Source: Achromobacter animicus (GTDB lineage: Bacteria > Pseudomonadota > Gammaproteobacteria > Burkholderiales > Burkholderiaceae_B). Taken from it: a stretch of DNA of 64,000 bases. The position numbers were made by a program, and so were the translations under genes. Under the pieces are notes generated by a model. It was not told where the DNA came from, did not search any database, and saw nothing but the letters and a program-made list of their open reading frames with translations. Of the stretch, positions 8,523 through 16,238 are shown in pieces. Every line of letters begins with the position of its first letter. Position 1 is the stretch's first letter. Location: positions 1 through 64,000 of the forward strand of contig NZ_CADIJM010000015.1 in the NCBI RefSeq assembly GCF_902859585.1. The letters are read 5' to 3'.

Positions 8523-8544
8523 GGCACCCCGAAGTGCCTTTTTT
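8523..8544 (+). terminator. Intrinsic terminator upstream of tctB
   Basis: GGCAC (8523-8527) pairs with GTGCC (8534-8538) and is followed by TTTTTT. It points toward tctB with no gene before it on that strand. It would therefore end a short leader or small RNA, or attenuate the tctBA operon. Confidence 0.75.
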
Positions 8545-8628
8545 GTGCCTGTCACTCGCCTTTCGGCGAGCGTCCATCCGGCTACAAACCTCTTTTATCT
8601 ACATGCTGTAAACAGGAGCCAACCAATC

Positions 8629-9093
8629 ATGCAGCTACGCAATCGACAGGATTTCTGGTCGGGGGTGATGTTCATCGCTCTCGGACTGGGATTCGCCTGG
8701 CAGGCCAGCAGCTACCAAATGGGTACTGCTGCCCGAATGGGCCCAGGGTACTTTCCTTTCTGGCTAGGCATTGTTCTTGCATTGCTCGGCGCCATCGTGC
8801 TGCTTGGCTCGCTGTCCAAGAAAGCCCATGAAACTCACGTCGACAAGTTCGACTGGCGCATCGTCTTCCTGGTGGTGGGCTCCGTCGTTCTGTACGGCTT
8901 GGTCCTGAAGCTGCTGGGCGTGTACATCTCGGTGTTCGTGCTGGTGGTCGTCAGCAGTCTTGCCAGCCATGAATTCAACCTGAAGGTCGCTGTTGCCAAC
9001 GGCATCTTCCTGGTGGTGTTCACGTACCTGGCATTCATCAAGGGGCTGGGGCTGATTTTCCCGCTGTGGCCGTCGTTTCTGGGCATGAACTGA
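8629..9093 (+). CDS. tctB: Tripartite tricarboxylate transporter small subunit TctB
   Basis: 154 residues. Four hydrophobic segments and the N-terminal DFWSGVMFIALGLGFAWQAS and MGTAARMGPGYFPFWLG blocks define the TctB/DUF1468 family. TctB is the small membrane subunit of the TTT system, which imports carboxylates with a periplasmic TctC (BUG) receptor. The ATG at 8629 has AGGAG 11 bases before it. tctA follows after 13 bases. No tctC is adjacent, so the receptor must be encoded elsewhere. Confidence 0.93.
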   Translation: MQLRNRQDFWSGVMFIALGLGFAWQASSYQMGTAARMGPGYFPFWLGIVLALLGAIVLLGSLSKKAHETHVDKFDWRIVFLVVGSVVLYGLVLKLLGVYISVFVLVVVSSLASHEFNLKVAVANGIFLVVFTYLAFIKGLGLIFPLWPSFLGMN

Positions 9094-9106
9094 GGAGCAA
9101 CCGGTC

Positions 9107-10612
9107 ATGGAATTGTTTGACAACCTGATGATGGGTTTCTCGGTGGCGTTCACGCCCGAGAACCTGCTTTACGCACTGCTGGGCTGCATTCTGGGGACGC
9201 TGATCGGCGTGCTGCCGGGCATCGGCCCCGTTCCGACCATCGCAATGCTGCTGCCGATCACGTACGTGCTGCCCCCGGTGGCCGGCCTGATCATGCTGGC
9301 GGGTATTTACTACGGCGCCCAGTACGGCGGCTCCACGACGGCGATTCTTGTGGCATTGCCAGGAGAAACGTCAGCGGTGGTGACCGTGCTGGACGGTCAC
9401 CAGATGGCCCGCAACGGCCGGGCGGGCGCCGCGCTGGCAATTGCCGCGCTGGGTTCGTTCTTTGCCGGTTGCGTTGCCACGCTGCTGCTGGCTGCCTTTG
9501 CGCCTCCCCTGGCTGAAGTCGCGTTCAAGTTCGGTCCTGCCGAATACTTCTCGCTGATGTGCCTGGGCCTGGTCGGCGCCGTGGTGCTGGCCTCGGGCTC
9601 GCTGCCCAAGGCAATCGCGATGATCATCCTGGGCCTGCTGCTCGGCATGGTCGGTACCGATGTCAACTCGGGTGTCGCCCGCTTCGACTTCGGCGTGCCG
9701 GAACTGCAAGACGGCATCGACTTCGCCATCGTGGCCATGGGCGTGTTCGGCTTTGCCGAAATCATGACGAACCTCGAGCAGAAGGAAAACCGCGTCGACA
9801 TCACCGACAAGATCGGCACGCTGTACCCGAACAAGCAGGAATTCAAGGAAGCCGCTCCGGCCGTGCTGCGTGGCACGGCGCTGGGTTCGGCCCTGGGCAT
9901 CCTGCCGGGTGGTGGCGCGGTGCTGTCCTCCTTCGCTTCCTACACGCTGGAAAAGAAGATCTCGAAGAATCCGGAACGCTTCGGCAAGGGCCACCCGGCC
10001 GGCCTGGCAGGTCCGGAATCGGCGAACAACGCTGCAGCTCAGACCTCGTTCATTCCGCTGCTGACGCTTGGCATCCCCGGCAACGCCGTGATGGCGCTGA
10101 TGGTGGGCGCCATGACGATCCACAACATCCAGCCCGGCCCGCAAGTCATGACGAGCCATCCGGAGCTGTTCTGGGGCCTGATCGCCTCGATGTGGATCGG
10201 CAACCTGATGCTGGTGGTGCTGAACCTGCCGCTGATCGGCCTGTGGGTCAAGCTGCTGAAGGTGCCCTACCGCATCCTGTTCCCGGCGATTCTGGTGTTC
10301 TGCACGATCGGTGTGTATTCACTTAACTACAACCCGTTCGACATCTTCACCACGGCCATGTTCGGCATCATCGGGTATGTGTGGTCGAAGCTGAAGTGCG
10401 AAGGCGCCCCGCTGCTGCTGGGCCTGGTGCTGGGTCCCATGATGGAAGAAAACTTCCGCCGTGCCCTGCTGCTGTCGCGCGGCGACTTCTCCACCTTCGT
10501 GACGCGTCCGCTGTCGGCATCCCTGCTGGCCGTCGCCGTGTTCCTGGTGATCCTGGTGGCCCTGCCGGCCATCCGCAAGAAGCGCGAAGAAACCTTCGTC
10601 GAAGAAGACTAA
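9107..10612 (+). CDS. tctA: Tripartite tricarboxylate transporter large subunit TctA
   Basis: 501 residues, about twelve membrane segments. TctA signatures include GTLIGVLPGIGPVPTIAMLL, YYGAQYGGSTTAILVALPGE, the internal repeat GTALGSALGILPGGGAVLSS and PLLTLGIPGNAVMALMVGAM. It is the sodium- or proton-coupled channel of the TTT carboxylate importer. It is in an operon with the preceding tctB and is followed by a strong terminator. The substrate cannot be read from the sequence. Confidence 0.96.
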   Translation: MELFDNLMMGFSVAFTPENLLYALLGCILGTLIGVLPGIGPVPTIAMLLPITYVLPPVAGLIMLAGIYYGAQYGGSTTAILVALPGETSAVVTVLDGHQMARNGRAGAALAIAALGSFFAGCVATLLLAAFAPPLAEVAFKFGPAEYFSLMCLGLVGAVVLASGSLPKAIAMIILGLLLGMVGTDVNSGVARFDFGVPELQDGIDFAIVAMGVFGFAEIMTNLEQKENRVDITDKIGTLYPNKQEFKEAAPAVLRGTALGSALGILPGGGAVLSSFASYTLEKKISKNPERFGKGHPAGLAGPESANNAAAQTSFIPLLTLGIPGNAVMALMVGAMTIHNIQPGPQVMTSHPELFWGLIASMWIGNLMLVVLNLPLIGLWVKLLKVPYRILFPAILVFCTIGVYSLNYNPFDIFTTAMFGIIGYVWSKLKCEGAPLLLGLVLGPMMEENFRRALLLSRGDFSTFVTRPLSASLLAVAVFLVILVALPAIRKKREETFVEED

Positions 10613-10650
10613 AGGCACAACGCGCCGCCTGTGTGGCGCCCTGTCCTGCT

Positions 10651-10688
10651 AAAAAAAACCCCCGGGCCTTGCTCGGGGGTTTTTCTTT
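10651..10688 (+). terminator. Bidirectional-looking terminator after tctBA
   Basis: AAAAAAAACCCCCG... pairs with CGGGGGTTTTTCTTT around a short loop (stem 10659-10680). It lies 39 bases past the tctA stop. Confidence 0.92.
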
Positions 10689-10803
10689 GCGCGAACGTCG
10701 TGCATTCGGCTGAAAACTACTGAAAATTACCTACAGCAACAAATCGTACATAGCCGATTTCATCTACGTTAAGCTACGGGTTTACCCCACGCGATGATTC
10801 GAC

Positions 10804-12408
10804 ATGAATTTCGACTGGAAGAATCCGTATACGAGTACCCGCACGCCTGTCTTTGCCCGCAACGTCGTCGCCACCTCCCAGCCGCTGGCTGCCCAGGCGG
10901 GCCTGCGCATCCTGGCGCAAGGCGGCAATGCCGTGGACGCGGCCATTGCCGCGGCGGCAACCCTGGCGATGGTCGAACCCGTCAGCAACGGTTTGGGTTC
11001 AGATTGCTTTGCCATCATCTGGGACGGCGCCAAGCTGCATGGACTTAACGCTTCCGGACCGGCGCCTGCCGCCTGGAACGTGGACTACTTCCGGCGCAAG
11101 CATCAGGGCGCGGTGCCGGCGAGGGGTTGGGACAGCGTGACCGTCCCGGGTTGCGTGGCCGGCTGGGCTGCGTTGCACGAAAAGCTGGGCCGCCTGTCTT
11201 TCGCCGACATCCTGGCGCCCGCCATCGAATACGCCGAACGCGGCTTTGCGATCACGCCGATGGTGCATCAGAAGTGGACCGCGCAGGCTGACGTGCTGCA
11301 ACCGCAGCCCGGCTTTGCCGACCACTTCCTGCCGCGCGGCCGTGCGCCGCACATCGGCGAACACTTCGTGCTGCAAGGCGCGGCGGCGACGCTCAAGCGC
11401 ATTGCGGCAACCAGCGGGCGCGACTTCTACGAAGGCGAGACCGCTCACAAGCTGGTGGCACACGCGCAAGCGCACGACGCGGCCCTGACGCTGAAAGATC
11501 TGAGCGACTACACCCCAGAGTGGGTCACGCCGATCAGCCAGGCGTACCGCGGCCATACGCTGCATCAGATTCCGCCCAACGGCCAGGGCATCGCGGCGCT
11601 GATTGCGCTGGGCATCCTGCAGAACTTCGATCTGGCGGCGCGTCCGATCGATCATCCCGAGACGCAGCATATGCTGATCGAAGCGATGAAGCTGGCGTTT
11701 GCCGACGTCTATGCGCACGTGGCCGACGCGCGCCACATGCGGGTCGCCCCGGAAGAGATGCTGCGGGCCGACTACCTGGCCGAGCGCGCGCGACTGATCG
11801 ATCCGCGACAGGCTCAGACTTTCGCGACCGGCCATGCGCCGCAAGGCGGCACGGTCTACCTGACCGCCGCCGACCGCAACGGGATGATGGTCAGCTTCAT
11901 CCAATCGAACTACATGGGATTCGGATCCGGCGTCGTGGTGCCGGGCACGGGCGTCAGCCTGCAGAACCGTGGCCACTGCTTCAGCGCCGATCCCGAGCAC
12001 GCCAATGTGGTCGCGGGCGGCAAGCGGCCGTTCCACACGATCATTCCGGGCTTTCTGATGCGTGATGGCGCGCCGGTGATGAGCTTTGGCGTCATGGGCG
12101 GCAACATGCAGCCGCAGGGCCAGATGCAGGCGCTGGTGCGCATGCTGGACTACCGCCAGCAGCCGCAGGCCGCTTGCGATGCACCGCGCTGGAAGTGGAA
12201 CCAGGGCCTGGAGGTGGACCTGGAGCCGACGGTATCCCCTGCCGTTGCACAGGGACTGCGGGAGCGCGGCCATGTCCTGCAAGGCATGGACGAGCCGTAC
12301 ATGGACTTTGGATCGGGGCAGTTCATCTGGCGGTTGGGCGATCCGGCCGTGGACGGTTACGTCAGCGCCAGCGATAGCCGCAGAGATGGACTCGCCGCCG
12401 GCTTTTGA
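10804..12408 (+). CDS. Gamma-glutamyltransferase-family Ntn hydrolase without signal peptide
   Basis: 534 residues. The family blocks AAQAGLRILAQGGNAVDAAIAAAA, VEPVSNGLGSDCFAIIWDG and SVTVPGCVAGWAALHEKLG are clear. The likely autoprocessing nucleophile is the Thr of GGTVYLTAADRNGMM, near residue 350, which would split it into large and small subunits. There is no signal peptide, and the small-subunit region (GSGVVVPGTGVSLQNRG) resembles the YwrD/HpxW-type branch, some members of which hydrolyse oxamate. A classical glutathione-degrading role is therefore doubtful. It stands alone between tctBA and a dehydrogenase gene. Confidence 0.88.
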   Translation: MNFDWKNPYTSTRTPVFARNVVATSQPLAAQAGLRILAQGGNAVDAAIAAAATLAMVEPVSNGLGSDCFAIIWDGAKLHGLNASGPAPAAWNVDYFRRKHQGAVPARGWDSVTVPGCVAGWAALHEKLGRLSFADILAPAIEYAERGFAITPMVHQKWTAQADVLQPQPGFADHFLPRGRAPHIGEHFVLQGAAATLKRIAATSGRDFYEGETAHKLVAHAQAHDAALTLKDLSDYTPEWVTPISQAYRGHTLHQIPPNGQGIAALIALGILQNFDLAARPIDHPETQHMLIEAMKLAFADVYAHVADARHMRVAPEEMLRADYLAERARLIDPRQAQTFATGHAPQGGTVYLTAADRNGMMVSFIQSNYMGFGSGVVVPGTGVSLQNRGHCFSADPEHANVVAGGKRPFHTIIPGFLMRDGAPVMSFGVMGGNMQPQGQMQALVRMLDYRQQPQAACDAPRWKWNQGLEVDLEPTVSPAVAQGLRERGHVLQGMDEPYMDFGSGQFIWRLGDPAVDGYVSASDSRRDGLAAGF

Positions 12409-12465
12409 TTGCGTTAAGGTTAGTGTCCTGAAACAGACCTACCCTTATTCAGCGGAGTCCATTGC

Positions 12466-13371
12466 ATGGCAACGATCGGTACCAAGAGCTACGACGCAGC
12501 CGTAGCCCAGAAAGTCGCTTTCCTCGGATTGGGCGTGATGGGCTTGCCCATGGCCGGTCACCTGGCCCGCGCCGGGCATGACGTCACGGTCTACAACCGG
12601 ACCCCCGCCAAGGCGCAGGCCTGGGTCGCCGAGTTTGGCGGGCATAGCGCGGCCACCCCGCGCGAAGCCGTTGCCGGCGCGCAGATCGTCTTTGCCTGCG
12701 TGGGCAATGACGACGACCTGCGCAGCGTCGTGCTGGGTCCTGACGGCGCGTTCGCCGGCATGGCGCCGGGCGCCGTGTTCGTCGACCACACCACGGCGTC
12801 CGCCGACGTGGCGCGCGAACTGCACGCGAAAGCCAAGGAGCTGGGCCTGAACTTCGTGGACGCCCCCGTCTCGGGCGGTCAGGCAGGCGCCGTCAATGGC
12901 GTGCTGACGGTCATGTGCGGCGGCGAGCAGGCGGTGTTTGACGCCATCCAGCCCGTCGCGCAGTGCTTTGGCCGCGCGGTCACGCTGGTCGGCCCCCCGG
13001 GCGCCGGCCAGCTTGCCAAGATGGTCAACCAGATCTGCATAGCCGGCATCGTGCAGGGCCTGTCGGAAGCGATCGCATTCGGCCAGGCGGCCGAGCTGGA
13101 CATGAAGCAGGTGCTGGACGTGATCAGCAAGGGCGCGGCGCAGAGCTGGCAGATGGAGAACCGCGGCGGCACCATGGTCGACGACAAGTTCGACTTCGGT
13201 TTCGCGGTGGACTGGATGCGCAAGGATCTGGGCCTGGTGCTGGCGGAGGCGCGCAACAACGGCGCGCGCCTGCCGTTGACCGCGCTGGTGGATCAGTTCT
13301 ACGGCGACGTCCAGAAACTGGGCGGCGGACGCTGGGACACCTCCAGCCTCATCAAGCGTCTGCGCGACTAA
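12466..13371 (+). CDS. 3-hydroxyisobutyrate dehydrogenase-family beta-hydroxyacid dehydrogenase
   Basis: 301 residues. It has the N-terminal NAD(P) fold VAFLGLGVMGLPMAGHLARAG, the substrate signature FVDAPVSGGQAGAVNGVLTVM and the catalytic Lys in GAGQLAKMVNQICIAG. These define the HIBADH/tartronate-semialdehyde reductase/GLYR family. Which hydroxyacid is used cannot be told from sequence. The ATG at 12466 follows GCGGAGTCC. An intrinsic terminator comes 25 bases past the stop. It may be co-transcribed with the GGT-family gene 57 bases before it. Confidence 0.92.
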   Translation: MATIGTKSYDAAVAQKVAFLGLGVMGLPMAGHLARAGHDVTVYNRTPAKAQAWVAEFGGHSAATPREAVAGAQIVFACVGNDDDLRSVVLGPDGAFAGMAPGAVFVDHTTASADVARELHAKAKELGLNFVDAPVSGGQAGAVNGVLTVMCGGEQAVFDAIQPVAQCFGRAVTLVGPPGAGQLAKMVNQICIAGIVQGLSEAIAFGQAAELDMKQVLDVISKGAAQSWQMENRGGTMVDDKFDFGFAVDWMRKDLGLVLAEARNNGARLPLTALVDQFYGDVQKLGGGRWDTSSLIKRLRD

Positions 13372-13396
13372 GCCAGCCGTCCTGGCCCAATGCAAA

Positions 13397-13424
13397 AGGC
13401 GAGCCTTCCGGCTCGCCTTTTTGC
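13397..13424 (+). terminator. Terminator between the dehydrogenase and azoR
   Basis: AGGCGAGCC pairs with GGCTCGCCT around TTCC, followed by TTTTGCTT. The preceding AAAA on the other side lets it also serve the leftward azoR transcript. Confidence 0.9.
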
Positions 13425-13446
13425 TTGATACGGCAGCGCCGCCGGG

Positions 13447-14076
13447 TCAGGCGGCGAGCGAGGCTTCGCTGGCAGCCGGCAGCAGCGCGTCGATGCGTTG
13501 CTTGGCCAGGGCCAGTCCTTCCAGCGCGGCCACTTCGCCCATGGCCATGCCTTCCGCGGCGATGAAGGTGACTTCGGTCATTCCCAGGAACGCCAGCATC
13601 TGGCGCAGGTAAGGCGTCATCGTGTCGGACGGCGTGCCTTCCGCCTTGCCACCGCGCGCGGTCAGCACGACCACCTGTTTACCCTTGACGAGCCCCTCGG
13701 GCACGCCTTCCGACGTATAACGGAACGTGACGCCGGCGCGCGCCAGGTGATCCAGGTAGGACTTGAACTGCGCCGGCAGGTTGAAGTTGTACACGGGCAC
13801 GGCGAAGACGATGCGATCGGCTTCCATCACTTCGGCGACTAGCGTGTCGCTCAGTTCGACCAGACGCTGTTGCTCGACCGAGCGCGATTCAGCGGGCGTG
13901 AACAGGGCGCCAGCGGTGTTGCCGTCGAAATAAGGAATGGGTTGCGCGCCGATGTCGCGAACCTTGATGGCCGAGGCCGGGTTCGACGCCTTGATGCGGG
14001 CGATCAGGTGATCGGCCAATTGCTTGCTGTTGGAACGTTCGCCGAGAATCGAGGAAAGGATGACCAGGGTTTTCAT
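13447..14076 (-). CDS. azoR: FMN-dependent NADH-azoreductase
   Basis: 209 residues with a flavodoxin-like fold: LVILSSILGERSNSKQLADHLI, then PVYNFNLPAQFKSYLDHLARAGVTFRY, which is the AzoR FMN and substrate block. The enzyme reduces azo dyes and quinones with NADH via FMN. The ATG at 14076 has GGAGATATC before it and matches family starts; the frame stays open further upstream without merit. It is divergent from a LysR gene, which probably controls it in response to quinone or electrophile stress. Confidence 0.93.
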   Translation of the reverse strand: MKTLVILSSILGERSNSKQLADHLIARIKASNPASAIKVRDIGAQPIPYFDGNTAGALFTPAESRSVEQQRLVELSDTLVAEVMEADRIVFAVPVYNFNLPAQFKSYLDHLARAGVTFRYTSEGVPEGLVKGKQVVVLTARGGKAEGTPSDTMTPYLRQMLAFLGMTEVTFIAAEGMAMGEVAALEGLALAKQRIDALLPAASEASLAA

Positions 14077-14243
14077 TGCAGATATCTCCAGTGGGCGCGC
14101 CCGGTGTGGACGGTCTGGATCTGTCAGCGCCGCACCCGTCAGGATGATCGGGCGGGGCCTTGCCGCTTGGGCGGCGTTGGCAGATCCGTTGTGCATGGCG
14201 ACACTGTAGTAGGACCGATTGAATACATAAATACGGGTATGAT

Positions 14244-14268
14244 GAACTGTTCGTTCCAAACATAGAAC
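14244..14268. promoter_or_regulatory. Candidate LysR operator before the azoR-linked regulator
   Basis: GAACTGTTC (14244-14252) is a short palindrome, and GTTC...GAAC half-sites recur to 14268, five bases before the LysR ATG. The site is in the azoR/LysR divergent region, as expected for autoregulation. Low information content, so tentative. Confidence 0.3.
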
Positions 14269-14272
14269 AATC

Positions 14273-15208
14273 ATGCAAGATCTCAATGACCTCTACTACT
14301 TTTCGCAAGTCGTCGAGCAAGGAGGCTTCAGCGCCGCAGCGCGCGCGCTGGACATTCCGAAATCCCGTCTATCCCGCCGTATCTCCCACCTGGAAGAGAG
14401 CCTGGGGGTGCGTCTTTTGCAGCGCACCACCCGCCGGCTTCGGCTGACGTCCGCCGGCGAGCGCTATCTGCATTACTGCCGGGAGATGGCCGCATCGGCG
14501 CGCGCGGCGGACGACGCGATGCGGCAGTTGCAGGCGGAGCCGACCGGCCCGGTGATCGTGAGCTGCCCGGTGTCGATCGCGCAGGACGTGCTGGCGCCGC
14601 TGCTGCCGGAATTTCTGGACGCGTGGCCCGCAATATCGGTGCAACTGCTGGTGACCAACCGGCGGGTGGATCTGATCCGCGAAGGCGTGGACCTGGCGCT
14701 GCGGGTCCGCACGAAGCTCGACACGGACGCCGAATTGGTCGTCCGGCATCTGGGCACGGCGCGCGGCACGCTGGTGGCCAGCCCCGGATACTTGCAGCGC
14801 CACGGCGCGCCCGATACGCCGCAGGACCTGGCGTCGCACGTGACGCTGAGTTTCAGCGATCCGCAGAACGAAGTGCGGTGGCCGCTGCGCAATGACAAGG
14901 GCGAGGAGGTGCAGATCGAACTGAAGCCGCAACTGTCGTGCAACGACTTCATAGTGCTGACGGAAGCGGCCGTGCGCGGACGCGGCATCGCGTTGCTGCC
15001 GTCGATCGCCACGCAGGAGGAACTGCGCCGCGGGCAGCTGGTGCCGGTGCTGCCGCAATGGCAATCGCCCGAGGGCATCGTGCACTGCATCTATCCGTCA
15101 CGGCGGGGCATGATGCCTGCCGTGCGGACGCTGCTGGATTTTCTGTCGCAGCGCCTGCCCTCGATGTACGAGCGGCTTGAGAAAGCCGTGACGCCCGCGC
15201 CTCAGTAG
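14273..15208 (+). CDS. LysR-family transcriptional regulator, divergent from azoR
   Basis: 311 residues. The N-terminal helix-turn-helix (LNDLYYFSQVVEQGGFSAAARALDIPKSRLSRRISHLEE) and C-terminal periplasmic-binding-like effector domain are typical. It most resembles the CrgA/AaeR-like subgroup (DLALRVRTKLDTDAELVVRHLG). It likely regulates azoR across the 196-base divergent region. Its stop overlaps the convergent hydroxyacid dehydrogenase gene by 7 bases. Confidence 0.92.
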   Translation: MQDLNDLYYFSQVVEQGGFSAAARALDIPKSRLSRRISHLEESLGVRLLQRTTRRLRLTSAGERYLHYCREMAASARAADDAMRQLQAEPTGPVIVSCPVSIAQDVLAPLLPEFLDAWPAISVQLLVTNRRVDLIREGVDLALRVRTKLDTDAELVVRHLGTARGTLVASPGYLQRHGAPDTPQDLASHVTLSFSDPQNEVRWPLRNDKGEEVQIELKPQLSCNDFIVLTEAAVRGRGIALLPSIATQEELRRGQLVPVLPQWQSPEGIVHCIYPSRRGMMPAVRTLLDFLSQRLPSMYERLEKAVTPAPQ

Positions 15209-16131
15209 CCGCGCGAGCGTTCCACGACGCCGGTGATGGATTCGCCGCGCATAAGTTGCGCGACCTTGCCCGCGATCTGTTCGATGCTTTCGTCGCGCAG
15301 CGTGCGCGCGGCGATATGCGGCGTGACATGGACGCGCGGGTCGTGCCAGAACGGGTGGTCTTTCGGCAGCGGTTCGGTGCGGAAGACGTCGAGCGTGGCG
15401 CCCGCGATTTCGCCCTCTTCGAGCATCTGCACCAGATCGTCTTCGACCAGATGCTCGCCGCGTCCCACGTTGACCAGATGCGCGTCAGGCAGCAGCTGCG
15501 ACAGCGTTTCGCGGTTGAGGATGCCTTGCGTGTCGGGCGTCAGCGGCAGCACGTTGACCAGAAAACGCGTGCGGCCCAAGAAGGCCGGCAAGGCGGCCTC
15601 GCCAGCGAAGGATTCAACACCCGGGATCTCGCGCGGCGAGCGCGACCAGCCGGCCACGGGATAGCCGAATTCAGCCAGGGTTTGCGCAACGCGCGCACCG
15701 ACCTGCCCCAACCCGAGAACGCCCACGGGCCAGTCCGCCTGCCGGGTGCCCTCGCGGGTGTCCCAATGCTGGCGTGCCTGCGCCTGATCGAAGGCTTCGA
15801 AATCGCGCGAGACGCGCAGCAACGCATACAGCGCGTATTCGGCCATCTGCGCGGCCATGCCGGCGTCTTCGAGACGCACGATGCGAACGTGGGCCGGGAT
15901 CTCCGGCATCTTCAGCAAGGCATCGACGCCCGCACCCAGATTGAAGAGGGTTTGCAAACCGGTTTCGTGCTGGAAGAGCTGGGCCGGCGGACGCCAGACC
16001 AGCGCGACCTCCGCACCAGACGGCGGGCCGTCGGGATTCCAAACCGAAATACGGCAACCGGGCATGGCGGCCTCGAGGCGAGGCACCCAGGCGTCAGCAT
16101 CGTGATGGGGACAAGCAAAGAGAATGTGCAT
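15202..16131 (-). CDS. ghrA: D-2-hydroxyacid dehydrogenase, glyoxylate/hydroxypyruvate reductase A type
   Basis: 309 residues. The NAD(P) site VGVLGLGQVGARVAQTLAEFGYPV is mid-protein, with catalytic Arg in VNVGRGEHL, Glu in FRTEPLPKDHPFW and His in VTPHIAART. The overall pattern is that of GhrA-type reductases, which reduce glyoxylate and hydroxypyruvate. The start at 16131 (MHILFACPHHD) is preferred to in-frame codons as far as 16341 because these overlap the tctA end and give non-family sequence. It is separated from tctA by a terminator hairpin, so probably has its own promoter. Confidence 0.88.
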   Translation of the reverse strand: MHILFACPHHDADAWVPRLEAAMPGCRISVWNPDGPPSGAEVALVWRPPAQLFQHETGLQTLFNLGAGVDALLKMPEIPAHVRIVRLEDAGMAAQMAEYALYALLRVSRDFEAFDQAQARQHWDTREGTRQADWPVGVLGLGQVGARVAQTLAEFGYPVAGWSRSPREIPGVESFAGEAALPAFLGRTRFLVNVLPLTPDTQGILNRETLSQLLPDAHLVNVGRGEHLVEDDLVQMLEEGEIAGATLDVFRTEPLPKDHPFWHDPRVHVTPHIAARTLRDESIEQIAGKVAQLMRGESITGVVERSRGY

Positions 16132-16188
16132 GGTGGCAGTGCGCGGGCGATGAAAACCCCAAGCATGAGGGATGCCGCCGCACAAATC

Positions 16189-16213
16189 AAACGGCCCGGC
16201 AAAAGCCGGGCCG
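16189..16213 (-). terminator. Terminator after the second tctBA
   Basis: CGGCCCGGC (16192-16200) pairs perfectly with GCCGGGCCG (16205-16213) around AAAA; on the minus strand TTTGATTTG follows. It lies 26 bases beyond the tctA stop. Confidence 0.8.
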
Positions 16214-16238
16214 CGTGTGCCAGAAGCAAGCCGGGGGA

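Larger units (their letters stand above)
8149..8628. other. Divergent intergenic region between the zapA operon and the first tctBA
   Basis: 480 bases with no supported gene. The left part must hold the zapA-operon promoter, which I could not pick out. The right part has a sigma70-like site (8451-8478) and an intrinsic terminator (8523-8544), described separately, ahead of the tctB ribosome-binding site AGGAG at 8614-8618. Confidence 0.6.
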
